Assembly (NCBI GenBank): GCA_958510825.1
Contig: OY294044.1
Span: 101,594,893 to 101,658,892, forward strand
From: Brachypterus glaber
Lineage: Eukaryota; Arthropoda; Insecta; Coleoptera; Kateretidae
Direction: 5' to 3'
DNA length: 64,000 bases
Both the position numbers and the translations under genes were made by a program. The notes beneath the pieces were generated by a model. It made no database searches and was not told the DNA's origin. It saw nothing but the letters and a program-made list of their open reading frames with translations. Positions 45,381-53,749 of the stretch are shown here, piece by piece; the first letter of the stretch is position 1, and each line of letters opens with the position of its first letter.

Positions 45381-47768
45381 TTAGATTAAGTTTTTAAAAA
45401 GAGGGTTAAAATTGTTATTTAGGTTTGTTTGGTTGTTAATACAAAGTTTTTTATTGTGTTTTTTATTGTGTTCTAATGCTAATGAAATTTCCAGATCTTC
45501 TAGTAAAGAAAGTTTTGGATCATATTTATGTGTATAGAGTTGGTGCAAAATTTCGGTGTTGTTTTCAGGATCGAAAATGTGGTGATTGTATTGAAGGTGG
45601 TGACCGAAAACTGATTTTCTCGGTCTTTTTATGTGTTCACTACATCTTATACCGATTGCCCTAGTAGTTTTACCGATGTAGAAAGTATTGCAGGGGGGGG
45701 GGCATTTAATCTTATATATTCCACTTTTTCCCAATTCAGGGATTGGGTCTTTTGTGTTTGTTAAGTGATTGCCCATGCTGATGGCTGTTTTAAAGACTAT
45801 GTTTTTGTTCGTGTTCTTAAAGAGATGTTTAACTTTGTATGAAATGGGGCCTAGAAATGGTAGGGATATATATTTTTTATCAGATTTGCTTATGTTAGGG
45901 AGGGCTAAATTTACTAGTGCTTTTCGTTCATGTTTACTTAGGATTTGGTCGACTAAGCTGGGACAGAAACCATTTTTTTGTGCTAGGTATTTTATAGTAT
46001 TTATTTCAGTTTCTTTATTTTCTGGTGACAGGGGAAATTTTAGTGCACGATTAATATAGCAGTTTAGAGAAGCATATTTATGTGAAGAGGCATGGCATGA
46101 ATCTGATGGTATTAAATGATCAGTTTGGGTGGGTTTTCTATATATGTTAAATTCAAAGTTATTGTTTCGGTGTATTGTTATGTCTAAAAAGTTTAATGAT
46201 TTGTTGTTTTCTAATTCGAGTGTAAATTTAATATTAGGGTGGACCGAGTTTATGTGGTTTAAGATGGAGTGAGCATCGTTTTCATCACCTTCTAACAACA
46301 CGAAAATGTCATCAACGTACCTCCTCCATAGTATTATTTTTTGGGAATGGGTGTTAAGAATGTGGTTAGTCTCTAAATTGTCCATGAATAAGTCTGAGAG
46401 GTAACCTGAAAAGGGGTTTCCCATAGCTAGTCCTTGTTCTTTATAAAAACGGTTATTAAAAGTGAATGTGTCCTGTTCTAAGCAAAGTTGTACTAGGGCT
46501 AACAAGTCCATTTTTATTCGATCTGATACTTTATTTGTGAGGATTTTGCTTATTAATGGGATGGTTTCTTTTTTTGGTATTGAGGTATAGAGGTTTGTTA
46601 CATCAAAAGAAAGTATTATATGATTATTTTGTGGCTTGATTGGCGCTAAAATCTCTATAAGTTCTAACGTATTTTTGACAGTGTATTTGGGTTTGAATTG
46701 TGACAAAGATGAAATTAAGTTAAGTGTAAATTTAGCTATTTTCTCTACAGGGGTGTTGCAAAAGCTAACTACGGGGCGTATGGGGGTGTTTATTTTATGG
46801 ATTTTTGGGAGACCATATAATCTCGGTAAAAATGGGTTACTATGGAGGAGGTTTTTTCCGTTGAATTTTTTAATTGTGTATTCACACATGTTAATATAGG
46901 ATTTTGTTTTATTGACTAAATTATTTATGGGGTTAGAATTGACTAATGTGAAATTGTTGTCGGTTAAAAATGATTCTACTTTCTCAATATAATCTAACTT
47001 TTTCATTATTATTAGGCAATTACCTTTATCTGCTTTTGAGATTATTAAATTGTCGCTGGCTACTTTATCCTTTATCGCTTTTATGGTTTTCCACTGAGGG
47101 TTGGGAGGATTAAATATGGTATCCATGGTTTTTTGTTTTTGCAACAAAGTTAGGCAGTTGTTCCTGAGGGTTTGTTGTTCTTGTTGGTCATCTGTTGCAT
47201 TGTTGATTAGGATGTCAATATCAATTGAGAATTCAGCAATTTTTTTATTTGATAAGGTGGGGTGAAGGGCGAATTTTAATCCTTTATCAAGAAGCTCTGT
47301 TTCTTCTTTGGTGAAGTGTGTATTTGACAGGTTTTTTGTTCTAGGGTGAAATTTGTGTTCAGGTTCTTTGATGTTCTTTGTTGAATTTAGTGATTTTTTG
47401 GACCTTAGGAGTTCTAATTTACTCTCTAATCTTTTAAATTTTATTAACTTTTCGTGCAGAATTCTAGTTGATATGTAGTCGAGGGTGTGTTGAAGCTCGA
47501 CGTGGTGTAGGGTGGAAACCATTTTACTGTATGTGATTTTCAAGTCAATGTTTAGCCTGTCAAGAAGCTGGTATTTTTTTGCTCTTTCTTTCCTTAGAAT
47601 TTTGAGTTGAAGTTCTTCTTTTATGTTCAATGGAACATTTTTTGAAGTTTTGATGTGTGCGAAGGTTGGGGTTAGGTTTTCATGCACACATCGGTTTAAA
47701 AACCATATGTCGACTTCGGTGTATCCTCTTTTTGCTGCAATCCTGTTATAGCAAGTCGAAAGGACCAT
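45381..47768 (-). CDS. Penelope-like reverse transcriptase / GIY-YIG endonuclease, unit 4
   Basis: An intact copy, translated sequence apparently identical to units 2 and 3, with the ATG at 47,768. The poly-C run coding the Pro residues of the CPPPC motif (ten G on the plus strand) keeps the same length in all units, so the frame is preserved through a slippage-prone site. Confidence 0.95.
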   Translation of the reverse strand: MVLSTCYNRIAAKRGYTEVDIWFLNRCVHENLTPTFAHIKTSKNVPLNIKEELQLKILRKERAKKYQLLDRLNIDLKITYSKMVSTLHHVELQHTLDYISTRILHEKLIKFKRLESKLELLRSKKSLNSTKNIKEPEHKFHPRTKNLSNTHFTKEETELLDKGLKFALHPTLSNKKIAEFSIDIDILINNATDDQQEQQTLRNNCLTLLQKQKTMDTIFNPPNPQWKTIKAIKDKVASDNLIISKADKGNCLIIMKKLDYIEKVESFLTDNNFTLVNSNPINNLVNKTKSYINMCEYTIKKFNGKNLLHSNPFLPRLYGLPKIHKINTPIRPVVSFCNTPVEKIAKFTLNLISSLSQFKPKYTVKNTLELIEILAPIKPQNNHIILSFDVTNLYTSIPKKETIPLISKILTNKVSDRIKMDLLALVQLCLEQDTFTFNNRFYKEQGLAMGNPFSGYLSDLFMDNLETNHILNTHSQKIILWRRYVDDIFVLLEGDENDAHSILNHINSVHPNIKFTLELENNKSLNFLDITIHRNNNFEFNIYRKPTQTDHLIPSDSCHASSHKYASLNCYINRALKFPLSPENKETEINTIKYLAQKNGFCPSLVDQILSKHERKALVNLALPNISKSDKKYISLPFLGPISYKVKHLFKNTNKNIVFKTAISMGNHLTNTKDPIPELGKSGIYKIKCPPPCNTFYIGKTTRAIGIRCSEHIKRPRKSVFGHHLQYNHHIFDPENNTEILHQLYTHKYDPKLSLLEDLEISLALEHNKKHNKKLCINNQTNLNNNFNPLFKNLI

Positions 47769-47872
47769 ATTGTCCAAATATTAAGAAAGATTTTTTGACT
47801 TTGTATACCGTATATAAGAATAAACGAGAATTTTTGTATTTCGGTATAGTTTTTTATTGAAAAACATATAGA

Positions 47873-47925
47873 TTTCTGCCTAGCGCTTTCGGAGTGTTAG
47901 TCCATCTTCAGGGCTGGCACTGAAA
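47873..47925 (-). ncRNA. Hammerhead-ribozyme-like motif, unit 5
   Basis: Same sequence and placement in the spacer between the unit 4 and unit 5 ORFs; this is the last one before the gap. Confidence 0.6.
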
Positions 47926-48278
47926 GTAAGTAAAGGGGGGGTCAGTTAGATTTGAACAGATTTTGGGGCCCTTGAAATTAGGTTATGTTAAATTTTATTA
48001 AATTACTTACTTGTCAGTGCCTTACAGGGTGCAGCAGAGGATAAATAGTTGTTGGAAAGTACATTTAGAGCAAAGGGACGATTACATACACTTTAAAACT
48101 TAAAAACTAACATATTAAAATTGCGGGACATCTTGACATTTAAAATATTTTTTTCTTCTTCTTCTTCTTCTGCGTAATGGCTATGTTCAGGGGGGTATAT
48201 GGCCAGTCCAACGAGGAAGGATAGGCGGCCAGCGACGATCATTTTCAGAAAAATTATTCATAGGAAATTGTTGTAAAA

Positions 48279-49857
48279 TTAGATTAAGTTTTTAAAAAGA
48301 GGGTTAAAATTGTTATTTAGGTTTGTTTGGTTGTTAATACAAAGTTTTTTATTGTGTTTTTTATTGTGTTCTAATGCTAATGAAATTTCCAGATCTTCTA
48401 GTAAAGAAAGTTTTGGATCATATTTATGTGTATAGAGTTGGTGCAAAATTTCGGTGTTGTTTTCAGGATCGAAAATGTGGTGATTGTATTGAAGGTGGTG
48501 ACCGAAAACTGATTTTCTCGGTCTTTTTATGTGTTCACTACATCTTATACCGATTGCCCTAGTAGTTTTACCGATGTAGAAAGTATTGCAGGGGGGGGGG
48601 CATTTAATCTTATATATTCCACTTTTTCCCAATTCAGGGATTGGGTCTTTTGTGTTTGTTAAGTGATTGCCCATGCTGATGGCTGTTTTAAAGACTATGT
48701 TTTTGTTCGTGTTCTTAAAGAGATGTTTAACTTTGTATGAAATGGGGCCTAGAAATGGTAGGGATATATATTTTTTATCAGATTTGCTTATGTTAGGGAG
48801 GGCTAAATTTACTAGTGCTTTTCGTTCATGTTTACTTAGGATTTGGTCGACTAAGCTGGGACAGAAACCATTTTTTTGTGCTAGGTATTTTATAGTATTT
48901 ATTTCAGTTTCTTTATTTTCTGGTGACAGGGGAAATTTTAGTGCACGATTAATATAGCAGTTTAGAGAAGCATATTTATGTGAAGAGGCATGGCATGAAT
49001 CTGATGGTATTAAATGATCAGTTTGGGTGGGTTTTCTATATATGTTAAATTCAAAGTTATTGTTTCGGTGTATTGTTATGTCTAAAAAGTTTAATGATTT
49101 GTTGTTTTCTAATTCGAGTGTAAATTTAATATTAGGGTGGACCGAGTTTATGTGGTTTAAGATGGAGTGAGCATCGTTTTCATCACCTTCTAACAACACG
49201 AAAATGTCATCAACGTACCTCCTCCATAGTATTATTTTTTGGGAATGGGTGTTAAGAATGTGGTTAGTCTCTAAATTGTCCATGAATAAGTCTGAGAGGT
49301 AACCTGAAAAGGGGTTTCCCATAGCTAGTCCTTGTTCTTTATAAAAACGGTTATTAAAAGTGAATGTGTCCTGTTCTAAGCAAAGTTGTACTAGGGCTAA
49401 CAAGTCCATTTTTATTCGATCTGATACTTTATTTGTGAGGATTTTGCTTATTAATGGGATGGTTTCTTTTTTTGGTATTGAGGTATAGAGGTTTGTTACA
49501 TCAAAAGAAAGTATTATATGATTATTTTGTGGCTTGATTGGCGCTAAAATCTCTATAAGTTCTAACGTATTTTTGACAGTGTATTTGGGTTTGAATTGTG
49601 ACAAAGATGAAATTAAGTTAAGTGTAAATTTAGCTATTTTCTCTATAGGGGTGTTGCAAAAGCTAACTACGGGGCGTATGGGGGTGTTTATTTTATGGAT
49701 TTTTGGGAGACCATATAATCTCGGTAAAAATGGGTTACTATGGAGGAGGTTTTTTCCGTTGAATTTTTTAATTGTGTATTCACACATGTTAATATAGGAT
49801 TTTGTTTTATTGACTAAATTATTTATGGGGTTAGAATTGACTAATGTGAAATTGTTG
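48279..49857 (-). CDS. Penelope-like reverse transcriptase / GIY-YIG endonuclease, unit 5 (N-terminus lost in gap)
   Basis: The C-terminal ~525 codons of the same protein, from NNFTLVNSNP (about residue 274) through the RT core and GIY-YIG domain to the normal stop. The N-terminal part falls in the 200-N gap. The open frame seems to continue through the gap to 50,087, but sequence after the gap is unrelated AT-rich DNA, so that extension is false. A unique Val-to-Ile change (residue 344, NTPIEK instead of NTPVEK) shows that this unit is a distinct copy and not just a repeat of the assembly. Confidence 0.92.
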
Positions 49858-50057
49858 NNNNNNNNNNNNNNNNNNNNNNNNNNNNNNNNNNNNNNNNNNN
49901 NNNNNNNNNNNNNNNNNNNNNNNNNNNNNNNNNNNNNNNNNNNNNNNNNNNNNNNNNNNNNNNNNNNNNNNNNNNNNNNNNNNNNNNNNNNNNNNNNNNN
50001 NNNNNNNNNNNNNNNNNNNNNNNNNNNNNNNNNNNNNNNNNNNNNNNNNNNNNNNNN
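49858..50057. other. Assembly gap (200 N)
   Basis: Exactly 200 N, a conventional placeholder, so the true distance is unknown. It cuts the fifth Penelope unit on its left. On its right it cuts the repeat-bearing left flank of the recombinase gene region. Confidence 0.99.
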
Positions 50058-50069
50058 ATAAGAATTTAA

Positions 50070-50270
50070 ATTCGTGGTATAGGCCATCCGTATATTATAA
50101 AGTTGACTTTTATATATGTATATATAACATTTAAATTCGTATTATAGGTCCTCCGTATATTGCAATATAAGATCGTGGAATAGGACATCCAAAAAAAACA
50201 TATTATGAATTTTTGAGCGTAAGGAATATACTTAAAATTTAAAATCCTTGCATAGGTCCTCCGAAATAAA
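50070..50270 (-). repeat. Left flank repeats related to 56.1-56.3 kb, opposite orientation
   Basis: Strings of the form TAGG.C.TCCGTATATT at about 50,080, 50,144, 50,181 and 50,253 read, on the minus strand, as 'ATATACGGAKGNCCTAT..CACG'. This matches the 'ATATACTGGATGACTTAT..CGG' unit on the plus strand at 56.1-56.3 kb. Spacings of 64, 37 and 72 bp fit a ~37-39-bp period with lost or altered units. Confidence 0.6.
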
Positions 50271-50825
50271 AATTTTACTTTTCTATTTAATATGCGTAGA
50301 GGAGGGTATTGTGTTTAAACGTAAACTTAACGTCTGTATTATCTTTTTTATTACTTTAGATGCACTGATTTTAATTATTATGTGAAACAGTTTTCAGTAT
50401 TAAGTAAATAATCTACTATTACACTAAAATCCAGATTGGGAAAAACATCATAAGTTAACCTATAATGGTTTTCTTAAAGATATTTTTTCCATTAAACTTG
50501 CCAGCTTAAATTTTTTAATTTATTAATTTTATGACAGTGAAATTGCACGTCGTAAAGTTTTTTGTATTGCAGCTAAGAATATATTTTTTATTCTGGATAT
50601 GAGAAGATCGTTTAGAAGATACTCTTAATAATATATTTCGTAAATAATAAAAACGTTTTTTGTTGTAAGAAAATTTATTTTTTTTGTAATCAGTTCTTTT
50701 ATTACAACCATTTACAGTATTTTTAAATGAATTAACTAAATGACTATGGGTTAAATAACTCTTATTGGATTAATCGTAATTTAAAAATATAAATACTTAA
50801 TTTTTTATTGAAATTACCAAAGGTT
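50271..50825. other. 3' flank of the recombinase gene
   Basis: AT-rich DNA between the left repeats and the stop codon of the recombinase gene. It probably contains the 3' UTR; no ORF or repeat is recognised. Confidence 0.5.
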
Positions 50826-51833
50826 TTAATTATTTCGACTTTTGGAATATTTATTTTGAATAAAAACTTTTATTTTGAGCCAGTTTTTATTTTTCAATAA
50901 ATCCTTATTTTGTGAAATAAGTTTTTCACATTCACCCGCTTTCGGAGGGCGCTTCATTTTAATATGATCCTTAAAATATTCAGTAACCACTTTTTTTTGT
51001 TCCTCTGTCCATGGAATTAAAACTCTTTTTTTCTTCTTATTTTTGTCTCGCTTAACTTTGTCTATTTTTCCTTGACTGTTTTCATTTCTATTTTCACTAT
51101 TCAATTGTTCAATTTCTATTTGTTCTTCTTCGCTTTCTTCGTCAGAAACATCTTCTAGTAGGTCATCATCCAAGTTAATGTCATCCAAACATTTACCCTT
51201 ATACTCCCCCGCTTTACCCTTTTCCATTAAAATTAATAATTTAGATATTCTAGCAGTTTGATAAATGTCATCGGGAAGCCTGTAAGATGACTTGTGAATT
51301 CCTAAAGTATGGCCCATAAATGTGGCCAGATGTTCCATGTCATTTTCAGACATATTAAATAATTGCGTTAAATTGGCTAAATGTTTCCTTAGGCGTGTGC
51401 CTGTAAGTGAATCGGGATTTTTAGCGCCACATAAATATGCATATTTTTTTAGTACTTTATAGCCAGTTATTGGATCTTCCGTACCAGAATTTCCAAAAAG
51501 ATAAATATTTGTTTTTTTAAATATATTATCTCTACAAGATACCAGAGTATCTAAATGCACTTGGACATCTTTACTTATTAAAATTGAAACTCCACGGCCT
51601 CGTTTACCTTTAATTACAAGTCTTTTAAAACTTTTTAACAAAATTTTTTCACTTTCAGAAATTGCTTCATCAAATTCCTCATAACTTTTCTTATTATTGC
51701 AAAGCATATACGTATGAATGGTTGTTCTTTCCAGCTCGCCTGCACGTCTTCTGTTAAATAACATTATTCTGCAATAAATAGTTTCCATTAAAGTCTTATA
51801 AGCGTTTATATCACTATTACTCTCTTTTAATTT
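50826..51833 (-). CDS. Recombinase gene, catalytic domain and Myb/SANT-like tail after the stop
   Basis: The same reading frame as the preceding part, 335 codons starting KLKESNSDINAYKTL and then METIYC. Counting from that Met, Arg14, Lys62, Arg134, His136, His160 and Tyr169 fit the catalytic set of tyrosine recombinases. 'LPDDIYQTARISKLL' follows the nucleophile, then a segment rich in Asp/Glu (205-235), a basic KKKKR run and the W-containing DNA-binding-like tail. If the ATG were used alone the product would keep the active-site residues but lack the zinc fingers and the N-terminal clamp. Confidence 0.78.
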   Translation of the reverse strand, partial: KLKESNSDINAYKTLMETIYCRIMLFNRRRAGELERTTIHTYMLCNNKKSYEEFDEAISESEKILLKSFKRLVIKGKRGRGVSILISKDVQVHLDTLVSCRDNIFKKTNIYLFGNSGTEDPITGYKVLKKYAYLCGAKNPDSLTGTRLRKHLANLTQLFNMSENDMEHLATFMGHTLGIHKSSYRLPDDIYQTARISKLLILMEKGKAGEYKGKCLDDINLDDDLLEDVSDEESEEEQIEIEQLNSENRNENSQGKIDKVKRDKNKKKKRVLIPWTEEQKKVVTEYFKDHIKMKRPPKAGECEKLISQNKDLLKNKNWLKIKVFIQNKYSKSRNN

Positions 51834-52979
51834 TCATATTACAGCATTAGCTTTACGTATGAGATAGTCCTTAAGTAATTTAAGGTCAGTGGCAAGGGGC
51901 ACAACTGTGACTTTATTCCATTTCTTTAGACTTAAATCTTTACTGTCTTTACTGGAAACATCAAACCTCCAATTACCATCAATTAGTTTTATTAATGTGG
52001 TAAGATCTTGCGTTGAATTAGCTTTTTGTTCTGCTGATTGCACATTTAAAAATGTGTCAGATTCTTTTGATACGTAAGTCAGTGCCAATTCACAGCATTG
52101 TTTTATAGTCGTCCCCATATTTTTTGCATATGTAGGAGCATTATATGACTGTGTGTTTTCATTAAATTTTGAAGCACATTTTGTAGCTTCAACAATTAAA
52201 TCATAATGTCTGGGTTTAAGAAGATCGAAAATACGATAAATTGAAGGCTGCAATTTCTTTACTTCAATTAGAAGTCTACCCAGTTCTCTCATTAACCTTG
52301 ATGCCACTAATACTTCGTGTTTTTCCCTATGTGTTTGTATATATCTTGCCCCAAAAGCACATATTAGATGATCTTTTTTCGCGGTTAAAGAGATTTCATC
52401 GGCTCTCATTCTAGGGAAAACTTCACTTATTAATTTAGGATCTACTCTTAAATTTTTTAACAAAAAATTTTGGGCCTCCTCCTGGGCATTTTTAGAAGAC
52501 ACGTCTTTACTAGGATTTTGTGGGCATATTCTTCGATGTCGCCACAAATTTTTTGAGGAGTAGTTTCCTAGACAATGAATACAGGGTAAATATTTCGTAA
52601 TTTCGTGTCCTCTTCTCACAGGTTTAGGTTCTCTATTACTAATTAGATATTTGTCTTTTTTTCTTAGATAAAAAAGTAAGTTTAATCTTTTCTTACTGCC
52701 GACTGGATATGCTAGAAGTTTTTGCACATCTATTTCAGAAGTGTGATTTCTATAAAGATGTCTCGGAAAATGTAAAACGTATGTTTCGCAATAATAACAA
52801 AAAACACTTCCTTTTTTGTTTTCTGATTGAGATTTATTTATGTTTTCTTCTTCTTTCTTGTTACTATTATGATCAATGGATAAATTTCCTAATAATAAAT
52901 CTTTTTGACTTGACTCTGGTGATGCGTCACCAGAGGTATTGTCGTATTGTATTATATTATCATCAATACTCGATGTACC
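51834..52979 (-). CDS. Recombinase gene, large exon, part before the stop
   Basis: An open frame of 381 codons from the acceptor (AG at 52,980-52,981) to the TGA. It encodes both zinc fingers and the helical N-terminal part of the recombinase, ending DYLIRKANAVI. The true frame starts upstream of the first Met-like codon, because the acceptor side reads GTSSIDDNII in frame with the finger. The helical part probably acts as the DNA-clamping core-binding domain of a tyrosine recombinase; this is inference from position. Confidence 0.75.
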   Translation of the reverse strand, partial: GTSSIDDNIIQYDNTSGDASPESSQKDLLLGNLSIDHNSNKKEEENINKSQSENKKGSVFCYYCETYVLHFPRHLYRNHTSEIDVQKLLAYPVGSKKRLNLLFYLRKKDKYLISNREPKPVRRGHEITKYLPCIHCLGNYSSKNLWRHRRICPQNPSKDVSSKNAQEEAQNFLLKNLRVDPKLISEVFPRMRADEISLTAKKDHLICAFGARYIQTHREKHEVLVASRLMRELGRLLIEVKKLQPSIYRIFDLLKPRHYDLIVEATKCASKFNENTQSYNAPTYAKNMGTTIKQCCELALTYVSKESDTFLNVQSAEQKANSTQDLTTLIKLIDGNWRFDVSSKDSKDLSLKKWNKVTVVPLATDLKLLKDYLIRKANAVI

Positions 52980-53035
52980 CTACAAAAAATTTGGAGTTAA
53001 ATATTAAAAATATACAAAACATGACCAATATTTAC

Positions 53036-53296
53036 AGATGCATCAGATAGATGAGGTACGTAATCAGAATCCATGTTAGTATTATCATCTAAAGTATAAG
53101 GTGATGTAAGTGATTCTAAACTTTTATCAGGTGAAACTTTATTAGACATATCAATTTTATTTCTATATTTTTCGTTTTTCTCACGTTGTTTTAAAGTTGC
53201 GAAACATAAATCAGGATCAAAATCAAAATTTCTATCAGCATCATTAGAAAAAAGATCATCAGGTGAGCAATAATACTGGGGAGATGAAAGTGATAC
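53036..53296 (-). CDS. Recombinase gene, upstream exon
   Basis: 87 open codons between a TTTTTTAG acceptor and an ATCT|GTAAAT donor. The peptide is Asp/Ser-rich (SPDDLFSNDADRNFDFDPD, ..DSDYVPHLSDAS) with a basic stretch between. The exon length is a multiple of three and both junctions are phase 0, matching the neighbouring exons. It has no catalytic content; such acidic N-terminal regions are usual before the finger in this kind of protein. Confidence 0.65.
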
Positions 53297-53528
53297 CTAA
53301 AAAAAATTAACAATTCTATAAGTTTAGGTTTTTAGCCAAAGAAATTATTTTGTTATTAATTCGGTCTCAGATTTTATGCCTGATCAGTAATCATTGACGT
53401 TATATTAAATTCTTTTCAAAACATTTAAAGAATAAGTATTATTATAATTATTATTAAAAACCTTAGTATGAGAAAGTGGCATTATTTTTTAATCATTTTT
53501 ATTGAATTATTTTCACCATATTTATTAC

Positions 53529-53636
53529 CGAAGAACATGGAGAGTAATCATTATTCATCTCAACGTCCGAATATATGTTTTCAGCAGGTTTTGGAATTGA
53601 TAGATTTGGGGAGGGAGCTCTATTGGTAAACCATTG
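53529..53636 (-). CDS. Recombinase gene, possible first coding exon (weak)
   Basis: Reads NRAPSPNLSIPKPAENIYSD and on to NNDYSPCSS up to a TCG|GTAATA donor at 53,528-53,529, phase 0. The nearest upstream ATG in this frame is followed after two codons by TAA, so either the true start is elsewhere or this end is also damaged. Confidence 0.4.
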
Positions 53637-53749
53637 TTATCCTGACATTTTTTCTAAAAAAATATTTTAAAAATTAGGTTTTTGAGAGATAAATTAAAAA
53701 AAAATTATACATATTTTTAGTCAAAATGCACCTATCCGATACATCTTTT

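Larger units (their letters stand above)
36188..49857 (-). repeat. Head-to-tail array of a 2,898-bp Penelope-like element, 4 full + 1 partial unit
   Basis: Unit starts lie at 36,188, 39,087, 41,985, 44,883 and 47,781. The first spacing is 2,899 because unit 1 has one extra T in the run before GTATACC; the others are 2,898. The fifth unit runs into the N gap at 49,858. Each unit is about 500 bp of non-coding DNA followed (in plus coordinates) by the ORF, and the next unit begins 13 bp beyond the ORF's ATG. The non-coding spacer therefore acts as the shared pseudo-LTR between consecutive ORFs. Units are virtually identical. The differences I noticed are one T indel, a Pro/Ser change in unit 1 versus the rest, and a Val/Ile change in unit 5. 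Tandem copies are typical of Penelope-like elements, but identical units beside a gap also invite an assembly check. Confidence 0.95.
50826..53636 (-). pseudogene. Crypton-like tyrosine recombinase gene with zinc fingers and Myb/SANT-like tail; one in-frame stop
   Basis: Three exons can be read: about 53,636-53,529, 53,296-53,036 and 52,979-50,826. They are joined in phase 0 by a 232-bp intron (GTAATA..TTTTAG) and a 56-bp intron (GTAAAT..TTGTAG). The protein has an acidic, Ser-rich start (SDYVPHLSD), a C2H2-like finger (CYYC..H..H, 52,743-52,799), a second finger with CIHC and WRHRRIC near 52,530-52,580, a helical region, and a tyrosine-recombinase domain. Recombinase signatures are NRRRAGE (Arg box, about 51,745), GKRGRGVSIL (Lys), TRLRKH (Arg box II, with Thr where many enzymes have His), MGH, and a Tyr nine residues after that His (51,282-51,284). 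The C-terminus has an acidic linker, a Lys-rich stretch and a PWTEEQKKVV...WLKIK block like a Myb/SANT domain. A single TGA at 51,834-51,836 interrupts an otherwise continuous frame: fifteen good codons follow it before the next Met. The first exon also has a TAA close after its possible ATG. The family resembles Crypton-type transposase-derived genes of animals. Whether this is a dead element, a recoded gene or a sequencing error is open. Confidence 0.8.

Noticed and set aside
49858..50087. Continuation of the fifth Penelope ORF through the gap to a Met at 50,087
   Set aside because: The frame is open only because N has no stops; sequence right of the gap does not match the element.
51836..51863. 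A splice that removes the TGA in the recombinase gene
   Set aside because: The GTAAAG and GTAATA donors before the stop join the TTGCAG acceptor out of frame, whereas simple continuation keeps the frame and family motifs.
52709..53050. Plus-strand 113-codon frame
   Set aside because: Antisense to the recombinase exons and the intron between them; the minus strand has the motifs and splice sites.
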